This document shows positions 40,116 through 48,330 of a stretch of DNA of 54,507 bases, in pieces (the stretch's first letter is position 1; each line of letters begins with the position of its first letter). The stretch covers positions 1 to 54,507 of the forward strand of contig JAHQVJ010000055.1 of NCBI GenBank assembly GCA_019634415.1, given 5' to 3'. A program made the translations under genes and the position numbers. Under the pieces are notes generated by a model. It did no database searches and was not told where the DNA came from. It saw only the letters and a program-made list of their open reading frames with translations. This DNA comes from Myxococcales bacterium (GTDB lineage: Bacteria; Myxococcota_A; UBA796; GCA-2862545).

Positions 40116-42077
40116 TCAGGGGGAGACGAGGCCCTTCACGTGGGCTGCCCCCACCGGCACCCGCACACCCGCCGCCCGAGCAAAGTCCCCCACCGGCCTC
40201 GACACTCCGCCCAGGCACTGCGCCAGGAACTGGGTGTCGATGACCCACTGGGCCGTGCGCGACGCCTCCGCTCGCAGGCGATGCCCCTCCTCGGGGTGCT
40301 GCACGAAGGTGACGGTCTTGCCGGCGGCCACTGCGCGCTCGACGAAGGGCTCCACCTGCCCGATGGGCATCCGCGCGTCCTTCACTCCGTGCCAGACGAG
40401 GACGGGCCCCGCCAGCCGATCCACGTGCTCGTCGGGGGAGCGCGCCGCTCGCTGGCGCTTGGGGCCGAGGGATCCATAGGACCACTCCCCGCCCGACGTG
40501 CGCCGAAGCAGCGATCCCGAGGCGGCACCTGCAATCCCGCAGGCGAAGCGGTCGGGATCGGCGGTCATGGCGCGCAACGCGCTGTAGCCCCCGAAGCCGG
40601 CGCCGCGGACCGCGACGCGATCGGCCTTCGCCCAGCCCTGAGCGATGGCCCAGTCCAGCGCGTCCATCAAGTCCTGGTGGGTGCCCCCTCCCCAGGCGCC
40701 CTCCCCCAGCGCCCGAAAGGCCCGACCGAAGCCCAGGGAGCCTCGATAGCGGACGGACAGCACGGCATAGCCATGGCCGGCGAGCCACTGCTCGTTCGAG
40801 TGAGACCTGCGACCTCCTCGCCTCCAGTGATCCTGGACCTGCACCACGGTGGGCCACGGGCCGAGCCCGAAGCGCTCGGGATCGGGAAGGGTCCAATGGA
40901 CCGTCAGCGACACACCGTCCCGACTCGGCACCCTCGCCGACTGCAGCGGCCACTTCGGCTTCGACGACGCTTCGTCGTCGAGCTGCACGAAGGTGCCGGC
41001 GCCCACGTCCCAGGCGTACCAGTGAGGCGCTTCGTAGAGCGAGCCGGCATGCACCACGCAGTGCCGATCCGCATCATCGCACCCGCGGACCAACGCGTAC
41101 CCGTCGAACCGGGCCACCAAGGCCTCGCGGGCCCCGTCCGGGCCCACCTCGATCCGCCATCGATCCGTGTCCACGGCGCCCCAGCGCAGCTGCCCCGCCT
41201 TCACCTCCACCCACACCACGTCGGCACCGTCCGGCGCCCACACCGTGCGGCGCTCACCCGTGTCGACGTCGATGGCCTCGAGAATCCCCCAGTGGTAGAG
41301 GAACATCTCCTTGCCGTGAAGCCGAGTCGAGGCCAGCTGCGCGTCGGCGTAGTGCTCCAAGTCATCGAATCGGGCCAAGACTCGGGTGGATCCGTCGGGT
41401 CGCACCGCCACGGCGCGACGCCCCACAGCGAACACCTCTTGGTCCGGCGTACCCACCCACCGCCGACGGTGCTTGGACAGCATCAGGGCCTTCAGCCGGC
41501 CGTGCTCGTCCGTCACGGCCTCCGGCGTCTGCTTGCCCTCCCACAGCACCGTGCGCTTCCGCGTGGACAGCTCCAGGCGCGACACCCGACTGCGCCACAC
41601 CCAGCGCCCCTCCGAGACCTGCACCTCCTCCGCCACCCCGACCTCCCCCGAGGGCTGCACGGGCGTGAGCTTGGTGCGACGGTCCACCCGCTCCTTGGAC
41701 GTCAGCACGACCACGTCGGGGTCAGAGGTGCGCATCACCTGGTAGACCGCGGGAGCATCCAAGAGCCGACGAACCGCCTGCGTGCCAACGTCCACCGCCA
41801 GCAGGCCCGCAGCATCGTCGGCCTCGTTGTTCGAGGTGGGACCGAGCGCGACCAACACCTCACCAGGACGACTGCTGAACGACACCCTCGCCTCGAAGTT
41901 GTCCGTGGTGAACACCACGCGGGAAGCACGAGGGGCATCGGTGGGTGCGACCCGGAGCTGCAGCCCACCGTCCACGGGCATCAACCAGGCGTAGGCACTC
42001 CCATCTGGAGCCACCACCACCGACAGCGGCTGTGCACCGAGCGCCATCGCCCCGAAGAGCTGCCACACGAAGACCAT
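40116..42077 (-). CDS. S9 prolyl-oligopeptidase-like protein lacking the catalytic serine
   Basis: 653 residues. MVFVWQLFGAMALGA is probably an export signal. Residues 20-400 form the beta-propeller part of S9 peptidases and the C-terminal 250 the hydrolase domain (VLSVRYRGSLGFGRAFRALG, then MDALDWAIAQGWA). The nucleophile elbow reads RGAGFGGYSA: Gly494 stands where G-x-S-x-G-G requires Ser (codon GGC at 40598-40596). Asp567 (VKDARMP) and His599 (EEGHRL) are in place. It is therefore probably not a peptidase, or became inactive by one A-to-G change. GGAGGA precedes the ATG. Confidence 0.85.
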   Translation of the reverse strand: MVFVWQLFGAMALGAQPLSVVVAPDGSAYAWLMPVDGGLQLRVAPTDAPRASRVVFTTDNFEARVSFSSRPGEVLVALGPTSNNEADDAAGLLAVDVGTQAVRRLLDAPAVYQVMRTSDPDVVVLTSKERVDRRTKLTPVQPSGEVGVAEEVQVSEGRWVWRSRVSRLELSTRKRTVLWEGKQTPEAVTDEHGRLKALMLSKHRRRWVGTPDQEVFAVGRRAVAVRPDGSTRVLARFDDLEHYADAQLASTRLHGKEMFLYHWGILEAIDVDTGERRTVWAPDGADVVWVEVKAGQLRWGAVDTDRWRIEVGPDGAREALVARFDGYALVRGCDDADRHCVVHAGSLYEAPHWYAWDVGAGTFVQLDDEASSKPKWPLQSARVPSRDGVSLTVHWTLPDPERFGLGPWPTVVQVQDHWRRGGRRSHSNEQWLAGHGYAVLSVRYRGSLGFGRAFRALGEGAWGGGTHQDLMDALDWAIAQGWAKADRVAVRGAGFGGYSALRAMTADPDRFACGIAGAASGSLLRRTSGGEWSYGSLGPKRQRAARSPDEHVDRLAGPVLVWHGVKDARMPIGQVEPFVERAVAAGKTVTFVQHPEEGHRLRAEASRTAQWVIDTQFLAQCLGGVSRPVGDFARAAGVRVPVGAAHVKGLVSP

Positions 42078-42178
42078 CGTTCCTCCAATCGGGCGGGTTG
42101 GACACGCCCTCGCGAGAAACGACGGACCACCGGGTCGTCGTGAGTTGTCGATGAAGGTCTGGGGTGAATCGAGCCCTC

Positions 42179-42210
42179 ATCGCGCCAATCGACGGGTTGA
42201 TTGTCGCGAT
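42179..42210 (-). terminator. Hairpin at the end of the DUF418 gene
   Basis: ATCGCGCCAATCGA (42179-42192), loop CGGG, TTGATTGTCGCGAT (42197-42210), with one mismatch and one G-T pair. It abuts the stop codon (42212-42210) of the minus-strand gene. One arm equals those of 134-166 and 19111-19144. Confidence 0.6.
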
Positions 42211-43487
42211 CAGCCGACGGGTCGAGCCCTGCCATAGGTGAGCCAGCGCCAGAGTCGCTCCAGTGGCCCCATCGAGAACACGACGAGCCACAGGTTGGCG
42301 AAGACGAGCTGCAGGAGGATGACGGCGAGCACGATGCCGAGCAGCTCGGGGCGCCCCAGCTGACCGAACAGCCCGCCCCCCCAGTGCAACATCACCGACG
42401 TCACCAATACCGTCTGCATCAAGTACAGGGTGAGGGCGAGCCGACCCGGTGCCGCGAGCGCCCGTAGCAGGAAGGGCACTCGGCGCGTCAGCACGATCAC
42501 GGCACCCAGGTAGCCGCCCGCAAGGGCCAGCTTGGAGAAATAGCTGACGACCCACATCGCCACGCCCAGCGGGCTGTAGGGATGAGACCCCGTCGCCACG
42601 AGCACTCCCGTGGTCCCGATCTCGAACAACAGCCCCACGGGCAGCGCGACGAGGACCAGGCGACGCGGCCACGGCGAGTCCTCGTCGAATAGACCGCTCT
42701 GCAGGGCCGCCATGCCCGCGAAGAACATGCCGCCGACCCACAGCAAGATGCCTCCGAACGGGTAGTTCAAGAGCACCATCGCCAGCCAGGTGACGAGCCG
42801 AAACCCGCCGGACCAGACCCACGGCCCCTGCCCGTAGGCGCCGATCTCGAGCGTGCTCGCCATGGCGAGGGGATCGGTCTGGCGAAACGCCTCGTGAATC
42901 CACGGGGGCAGGCTCTCGGGAAGTGCCGCCAGGGCCTCGGGCGGGATGTTCATCGGGGGCGGATCGGGGTCCCAGAACAGGGCACCGAGGGCGAGGTTGC
43001 TGGACTGCAGGAGCCAGCCCGCACCCAACAGCACGGCCGCGAGCTGGAGCTTCCGGCGAGCTGGCCAGCGGTGGGCCCAGAACACGACGAAGCCGACCGT
43101 GGCATAGACGAACAGGATGTCGCCCCACCACAGCAGCGCTCCGTGGATGGCCCCGAAGACCGCGAGGACCAGCAGACGTCGAACGTAGATGCGGTTCACG
43201 GGCTGGCCGCGCGCGTCCAAGCGGGAGGTCTGCAGCTGCAGGCCCATGCCGAACATCAACGAGAACAGCGCGATGAACTTGCCCTCGCACAGCGCCTTGG
43301 TCCCCGCCCAGATCAGCGTGTCGGGCAACGGTGCTGCGGCCTGCGGGTCGGGCGCCATCGCCCACACGATGGGGCCCGACATCACGGCGATGTTGACGAA
43401 CAGGATGCCGAACACCGCCACGCCACGGAGCACGTCCAAGGCGAGGATGCGGCTGGAGGCGGCGACGGGACGGGCGGTCTCGGACAT
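42210..43487 (-). CDS. DUF418 (YeiB-type) membrane protein
   Basis: 425 residues with about ten membrane helices. The N-terminus RILALDVLRGVAVFGILFVN is the signature of this group, which belongs to the acyltransferase-3/DUF418 superfamily. KFIALFSLMFGMGLQLQ and the C-terminal GRLALTLYLMQTVLVTSVM also match DUF418. These proteins are thought to move or modify surface molecules; the exact role is not known. The stop codon touches the hairpin at 42179-42210. It is divergent from the lipoprotein gene at 43676; the 188 bases between hold no clear gene. Confidence 0.85.
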   Translation of the reverse strand: MSETARPVAASSRILALDVLRGVAVFGILFVNIAVMSGPIVWAMAPDPQAAAPLPDTLIWAGTKALCEGKFIALFSLMFGMGLQLQTSRLDARGQPVNRIYVRRLLVLAVFGAIHGALLWWGDILFVYATVGFVVFWAHRWPARRKLQLAAVLLGAGWLLQSSNLALGALFWDPDPPPMNIPPEALAALPESLPPWIHEAFRQTDPLAMASTLEIGAYGQGPWVWSGGFRLVTWLAMVLLNYPFGGILLWVGGMFFAGMAALQSGLFDEDSPWPRRLVLVALPVGLLFEIGTTGVLVATGSHPYSPLGVAMWVVSYFSKLALAGGYLGAVIVLTRRVPFLLRALAAPGRLALTLYLMQTVLVTSVMLHWGGGLFGQLGRPELLGIVLAVILLQLVFANLWLVVFSMGPLERLWRWLTYGRARPVG

Positions 43488-43675
43488 GGCAAACCCAAGT
43501 GACGAACCGGAGTATACGCTGGCGCCGGCCCTACGGTCGGTCCGATGCGTCTGCTGGATCCCGCTACCGAGAGGTACTGTTACGTCGCTTGATTCACGAC
43601 GTTACGCGGAGACACCTCGGCTCCGGCCTACAAAGACAGGGCCTGGCCACCTGCGTCGTCGGGCAGGGAGGCTCC

Positions 43676-44623
43676 ATGCGAACGCTCGTCCTCGCAAGCA
43701 CGCTGCTGGCGTTGGTCGCCTGTGACGACCGGCCGGACACCGACGATGGGCCCGCCATCTTCGACACCAGCACCCAGACCACGGCATCCACCCCCGACCC
43801 GCCCCCGCCCGTGGATCGAAACGCCCCGGCGTACTGCGGCGAGCTCGAGGAAGACACCAACGGCGACGGCGTGGTCGACCTACGCTCCCAGATCGCCTTC
43901 AACGCGCTCGACGAAGTCCTGACCGTCGACGCGGCACACGCTGCGGACGGGTCGCTCTTCCGGACCGAGCGGGTGCGGTACGAAGACGGGCTCCGCAAGA
44001 CGGACCTCGTCTCCGTGGACGGCAACGGGGTGGTGACCTCCACCCTCACCAACCACACCCACGAGGAGCACGACCTGATCGTGTTCCTCGACAGCGACGT
44101 CGACGCCGACGGCAAGACCGACATCATCCTGTGGACCGAGACGCAGACCCCGCAGGGCACCCCGCTCGAGCAAGTCTACGAGTCTTCCTTCAGCGCCGAC
44201 CATCGACTCACGTTCACCTACGACGACGAGGGGCGCCCCGCCACGCGCAGCGCCGACGTCGCGCTCGATGGCACCATCGATGGGACCTGGACCTACGGCT
44301 ACGAGCCCAGGTTGCACCTCCGCTGGATCGACGATGACGGAAATGGCTACGACGACTTTCGCTACGAGACCCACTTCGACCACCAGGATCGCGTCATCTA
44401 CTGGCGCAAGACCGGTCCGGATGGCGGAGCCTGGTCGGACCAGATCACCTTCGTCTACGACGAGACCGGGCTCGTCGAGGAGTTCACCGACAACCACACG
44501 GGCCGTCTGTATGGCTCCACCTACGTGCGAGATGCACAGGGTCGGGTGATTCGGCGCGTCGACACCGGCGCCGACGGCACCCCCTTCGCGACCTCCACGT
44601 ACACCTACGGCCCCTGCCCCTGA
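43676..44623 (+). CDS. Lipoprotein with RHS-like and Asp-rich motifs
   Basis: 315 residues. MRTLVLASTLLALVAC is a lipoprotein signal with Cys16. The mature part shares layout with 25356-26279: an early CGELEEDTNGDGVVD, Asp-rich loops (DSDVDADGKTDI, DDDGNGYDDF), YD-like strand pairs (FTYDDEGRPATRS, YVRDAQGRVIRRV) and a terminal TYTYGPC. I read the two as paralogues. It is probably on the surface and binds calcium. AGGGAGG precedes ATG 43676; the frame extends upstream to 43499 without signal-peptide logic. Confidence 0.76.
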   Translation: MRTLVLASTLLALVACDDRPDTDDGPAIFDTSTQTTASTPDPPPPVDRNAPAYCGELEEDTNGDGVVDLRSQIAFNALDEVLTVDAAHAADGSLFRTERVRYEDGLRKTDLVSVDGNGVVTSTLTNHTHEEHDLIVFLDSDVDADGKTDIILWTETQTPQGTPLEQVYESSFSADHRLTFTYDDEGRPATRSADVALDGTIDGTWTYGYEPRLHLRWIDDDGNGYDDFRYETHFDHQDRVIYWRKTGPDGGAWSDQITFVYDETGLVEEFTDNHTGRLYGSTYVRDAQGRVIRRVDTGADGTPFATSTYTYGPCP

Positions 44624-44654
44624 CCCCTAGCCGCGTGTTCCAGGGGCTCGTCGG

Positions 44655-44680
44655 CGGCCCGACCCGCTGAGCGCGGGCCG
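44655..44680. terminator. Possible terminator between convergent genes
   Basis: CGGCCCG (44655-44661) pairs with CGGGCCG (44674-44680), with an inner CGC-TGA-GCG. It lies in the 81-base gap between two stop codons facing each other. It is short and has no U-run. Confidence 0.4.
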
Positions 44681-44704
44681 GGCGCTCGTCGCTACCCGTG
44701 GTGA

Positions 44705-46618
44705 CTACGGCCCCTCGAAGGCGCCGCGATCGAAGTTGTTGTTCCGGGGGGCCGGGAACGAGTCCACCGGACGAGCATCCCCTTCGATGTCGGAGTCGAT
44801 GAACCCGTCACCGTCTGCGTCGATGCCGCTCGGGCACCGGTCGACGGCATCCGCCAAGGGGGCCACGAGCGACGTGTCCAGCTCGAGGTCGTTCGGAGCC
44901 CCCCGAAACCCAGGAGGGTTGGCGGAGTGGCCGACCATCGCTCCCGTGACGGCCTGCACGTTGCTGCAGGTGGCGACAATCGCGCTGGGGTCGTCGTTGA
45001 AGAAGTTCCCCGACCACACGATCGAGTTGTCGATCGTGCCGGTGCTCCCGATCTCGTAGTGGATCGTCTCGTCCACGGAGTTGCGCGTGAGCGTCGTGAA
45101 GTCGAGGTTCAACTCGCCACCCACCACGGAAGCAACGCGCTGACCGAGCACAGCGTCCGAGTGATCGGACACCACCGTCGTCGCCAGGTCCAGGGTGCCG
45201 CCGTTGACGTGAAACGCATGATCGTTGGAGTCTGCCCGGTTGAGCTGCACCCAGGTCCGGTCGATCAACAGGTGACCATCATCGAGGTAGGCCGCGCCTC
45301 CGAGCTCGTCTGCCACGTTGAGCCAGATCGTGGAGCAGGACACGCACCCGTTGTCGCCATCGGGAAGTCCCCTGATCACCAGGGACCCCTGCCGCATGAA
45401 GATACCGGCTCCGTCTTCGGCCGTGTTGTGCCAGATCCGACCATCGACGAGCTCGATCTCGTCCGTCGTGCTCTCGGAGTCCACGTAGATCCCGCCACCC
45501 CAGATGGCCTCGTTGGACTTCACGTTGAGGTTCAGCGCATAGATGTCGCTCTTGTCCGTCGGATCTCCACCGATCTGGATGGCGCCCCCCGTCTTGGTCG
45601 ACGAGTTCTCGGTCATGCGGACGTCCAGGAGAATGCTCCCCTCGGCATCCTCGAAGTATGCGGCGCCACCCTTCGCATTCCAGCTGTTGGCGATGTCCCT
45701 CGCCTCGTTGTACCGAAAGATGGTGGGCCGACCCACCTGGCCAGTGATCGTGAACTGTCCGCCGATGTAGATGGCACCGCCCGGCCCGTCATCGGTGAAG
45801 TTGGACTCGAAGACGTTGCTTCCCAAGTACACCGTGCTGTCGGGCTCGTCGGCACCCTCCGCGAAGAGCGCTCCGCCACCCGTCTTGGCCTGGTTGTCGT
45901 TCAGGGTCGAGTGCTGAATGTCGACCTCGGACGCGAAGGACGCGAAGACTGCCCCGCCCTCGAACGGCGTCGCACGGTTCTCGGAGAACGTGCAGGACGA
46001 GTCCGACGAACAGGCAGCATCGAGCTCCGCCAATGGATCGAGGTACACCGCTCCTCCTCGTTGGGCGATGTTGTCGTGGAACCTCGTTCCGTTCTCCAGC
46101 ACGAGGATACCGTCGGCCAACACGTGAGCTCCACCTCCGAGCGTGGCGGTACCGCGCGTGACCAAGACGTTGTCCAGCGTGACGGTGGAGTCGAACCCGA
46201 CCGCGAGCGCACCCCCGTTGCCGGTGGTGGTGGACCCAGCGAGGTTCTGGTACAGCTCGAAGATCACGTCCTCGAACTTGATGACCGTGTTCGCACCCGT
46301 CACGATGGGTCCCCCGAGTCCCCCAGCCCCGTTCCCGGTGAGGGTGGCGCGGTTCGCCCCATCGACCTGCGCCACAGGATTGCCGCAGGTCGCAGTACCC
46401 GTGCGAAACACGATGTCGTCGGTGATGGTCACGTCGGACAGCACGATGGTGCTGGACGACTTCAGGTTGATGACGCAGGACCCTCCACAAGAGGAGATCG
46501 CGGTGGCGATGTCCACGCAACCCGCACCTGTGGAGACCTGGGCCTCGGTGGCATGCGCCCTGGGCGCGACAGCCAGCAGGACGCTGGCAACCAATGCATA
46601 CAATGACAACTTGACCAA
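44705..46618 (-). CDS. Secreted right-handed beta-helix protein
   Basis: 637 residues. A TTG start at 46618 with AAAGGAGGG just upstream gives MVKLSLYALVASVLLAV, a signal peptide ending near AHA-TE. The protein is a series of G-G-[AG]-[AVI] turns and short strands (GNGGALAVGFDSTVTLDNVL, AKTGGGALFAEGADE, EAIWGGGIYVDSES) of Pmp/beta-helix type. An Asp-rich loop SGIDADGDGFIDSD lies close to the C-terminus. It has no visible membrane barrel. It is related in design to 13344-15116. Base composition is less GC-rich than in the surroundings. Confidence 0.83.
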   Translation of the reverse strand: MVKLSLYALVASVLLAVAPRAHATEAQVSTGAGCVDIATAISSCGGSCVINLKSSSTIVLSDVTITDDIVFRTGTATCGNPVAQVDGANRATLTGNGAGGLGGPIVTGANTVIKFEDVIFELYQNLAGSTTTGNGGALAVGFDSTVTLDNVLVTRGTATLGGGAHVLADGILVLENGTRFHDNIAQRGGAVYLDPLAELDAACSSDSSCTFSENRATPFEGGAVFASFASEVDIQHSTLNDNQAKTGGGALFAEGADEPDSTVYLGSNVFESNFTDDGPGGAIYIGGQFTITGQVGRPTIFRYNEARDIANSWNAKGGAAYFEDAEGSILLDVRMTENSSTKTGGAIQIGGDPTDKSDIYALNLNVKSNEAIWGGGIYVDSESTTDEIELVDGRIWHNTAEDGAGIFMRQGSLVIRGLPDGDNGCVSCSTIWLNVADELGGAAYLDDGHLLIDRTWVQLNRADSNDHAFHVNGGTLDLATTVVSDHSDAVLGQRVASVVGGELNLDFTTLTRNSVDETIHYEIGSTGTIDNSIVWSGNFFNDDPSAIVATCSNVQAVTGAMVGHSANPPGFRGAPNDLELDTSLVAPLADAVDRCPSGIDADGDGFIDSDIEGDARPVDSFPAPRNNNFDRGAFEGP

Positions 46619-46879
46619 TTGGCCCTCCTTTGAACAACCACAGACCACTCGTCGACCACACGGCCTGAAAGTGATCTCACGAGGGCGGTAACTTCACACC
46701 TTTGATCCAGCATATTGATGATCATAATTACGATATGAGGAACCGCCGCATCGTGGCGGCAATTCGCTCCGACACGTCGAGCCGCCGCGGATCGGTCCAC
46801 GATCTCGCCCAGTAGCGCTTGCCATTTTTGCGACAATTGTGCAGTTTGTGCAGGATCGCCATCCCTCGCGGGTGCTGCC
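46619..46879. other. Intergenic, unusually AT-rich for this chromosome
   Basis: Contains the AT-rich patch 46707-46740 with the palindrome ATGATCAT, a likely promoter region for the beta-helix gene, and a hairpin CCGCC-GCATCGT-GGCGG (46744-46760) that could end the response-regulator transcript. A minus-strand frame beginning near 46836 has too little protein character to call. Confidence 0.4.
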
Positions 46880-48187
46880 TCACCGCACGCGACGCTCCAG
46901 CGACAGCCCCAGGCGCGCCATGCGGCGGTACAGCGCCTGACGCGACAAGCCCAGCGCCTCCGCCGCCTTGCTCACCACCCCGTTCGCCTCGCGCAGCGCC
47001 GCTCGGATCCGCTCCGCCTCCGGCCCCCCCAGCTCCGGAGCGGGTGGTGCCAGGCCCAGATCCGCCACCCCGATCCGCTCCGACGTGCGCGTGAGCACCG
47101 CGCGCTCGATCGCATTGCGCAGCTCCCGCGCATTGCCGCCCCAGGGCTGCTCCCGCAAGGCCCGACGGGCCGTTCCCTCCAGCGCCTCTGCCGACAGGCC
47201 GTGGCTCGCCAGGAAGTGATCCGCCAGGGCATCGACGTCTTGCGGTCGCTCCTGCAGCGGCGGCACCGCCACCTCCACCACCGCCAGCCGGTAGTACAGG
47301 TCTTCGCGAAAGCCACCCGCCTGCACGGCCCCCAGCAGATCCACGTTCGTCGCCGCCAGCACCCGCACGTCCACCCCCACCTCCGCGTCTGCCCCCAGGG
47401 GTCGCACTCGACCGGTCTCCAGCACCCGCAGCAGCGCTGCCTGACCCTCCGCCGACAGGTTGCCGATCTCGTCCAGGAACAGCGAGCCCCCGTCCGCCTG
47501 ACGGAAATGCCCCAGCCGCGCACGGTCCGCACCTGTGTAGGCGCCCCGCTCAGCCCCGAACAGCTCTCCCTCGAGCAGCGTCGCAGGGATCGCGCCACAG
47601 TCCACCGCCACCAGCGGCCCCGCTCGGCCGCTGTTGGCGTGCAGCACCTCCGCCAGCCGCTCCTTGCCCACCCCCGACGGCCCCGTGATCAGCACCGACG
47701 CCGTGCTCGGCGCCACCCTGAGCGCCAGGCGCACCACGCGCTGCATCTGCGGGCTCGCCCACACCAGGCCCGCCAGGTCGGCGTCCTGTAGGCCGTCCGC
47801 CGCCGCGCCGGCCTGTCGCTCCAGCAACAGCTGACGCACCCGCCCCACCAGCAGCTGGTCGTCCCAGGGCTTCTCCACGTAGTCGTCTGCGCCCTGGCGC
47901 ATCAGATCCACCGCCATCGCCAGGTTCGCCCAGGCCGTGAGCAGCACCACCCGCAGGTCCGGATCCAGGCGACGCAGCTCGGCGAACAGTGCCCGCCCCT
48001 CCTCCCCCGAGGTCGCCCCCGGCCGGAAGTTCATGTCCTGCACCACCACGCCCACGCCACCCGCCTGCACCTGGCGCACCGCCTCGGCCGGCGACGCCGC
48101 CACGCGCACCTCCACGTCGTTCACCACGAACATCAGCTCCAGCGCGTCGCGCACCGCTGCGTTGTCGTCCACCACGAGCACGTGCAT
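46880..48187 (-). CDS. NtrC-type sigma-54 response regulator (REC/AAA+/Fis HTH)
   Basis: 435 residues. Receiver with Asp51 in VVVQDMNFRPGATSGEEG (the DMNF subgroup) and Lys107 in EKPWDD. AAA+ domain with P-loop GPSGVGKE (169-176), GAYTGA (215-220; a Tyr variant of the GAFTGA sigma-54 contact loop), Walker B SLFLDE (235-240) and an R-finger region LYYRL. C-terminal Fis-type HTH (SKAAEALGLSRQALYRRM, 406-423). It should activate sigma-54 promoters when phosphorylated. No partner kinase is adjacent; 26410-27954 is the likely partner because both promoters carry the same operators. ATG 48187 has no Shine-Dalgarno sequence and is probably leaderless. Confidence 0.93.
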   Translation of the reverse strand: MHVLVVDDNAAVRDALELMFVVNDVEVRVAASPAEAVRQVQAGGVGVVVQDMNFRPGATSGEEGRALFAELRRLDPDLRVVLLTAWANLAMAVDLMRQGADDYVEKPWDDQLLVGRVRQLLLERQAGAAADGLQDADLAGLVWASPQMQRVVRLALRVAPSTASVLITGPSGVGKERLAEVLHANSGRAGPLVAVDCGAIPATLLEGELFGAERGAYTGADRARLGHFRQADGGSLFLDEIGNLSAEGQAALLRVLETGRVRPLGADAEVGVDVRVLAATNVDLLGAVQAGGFREDLYYRLAVVEVAVPPLQERPQDVDALADHFLASHGLSAEALEGTARRALREQPWGGNARELRNAIERAVLTRTSERIGVADLGLAPPAPELGGPEAERIRAALREANGVVSKAAEALGLSRQALYRRMARLGLSLERRVR

Positions 48188-48196
48188 GCCCAGACG

Positions 48197-48250
48197 GTAT
48201 CAGAGCCTCCCACCGGACAGCTGTCCGGCCCTGGACCCGGACGCCCGTCC
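48197..48250 (-). promoter_or_regulatory. Promoter and tandem palindromic operators of the response-regulator gene
   Basis: Upstream from ATG 48187: -10-like TGATAC (48202-48197); palindrome CCGGACAGCTGTCCGG (48213-48228, core 48215-48226); CCGGAC-GCCC-GTCCGG (48237-48252, core 48239-48250). Geometry equals that before the histidine kinase. The two sites also sit about 97 and 73 bases before the start expected from the sigma-54 promoter on the other strand, an ideal enhancer position. Confidence 0.78.
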
Positions 48251-48290
48251 GGATTCCGGTCCATCCGGGGCGTCCCATCGTCCGAAGCGT

Positions 48291-48306
48291 TGGCACGATG
48301 CCTGCT
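48291..48306 (+). promoter_or_regulatory. Sigma-54 promoter of the peptidase-phytochrome unit
   Basis: TGGCACGATGCCTGCT fits TGGCACG-N4-TTGCT with one mismatch (C for the first T of TTGC) and correct 12-base GG-to-GC offset. Transcription should start near 48317, followed by AGGAGGA and the ATG at 48331. Confidence 0.78.
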
Positions 48307-48330
48307 TTCAGGGCCGCCACAGGAGGACCC

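Noticed and set aside
46462..46836. Possible small minus-strand gene overlapping the start of the beta-helix gene
   Set aside because: Begins with a plausible MSQKWQALL but most of it overlaps the leader and start of the real gene, and it has no ribosome site.
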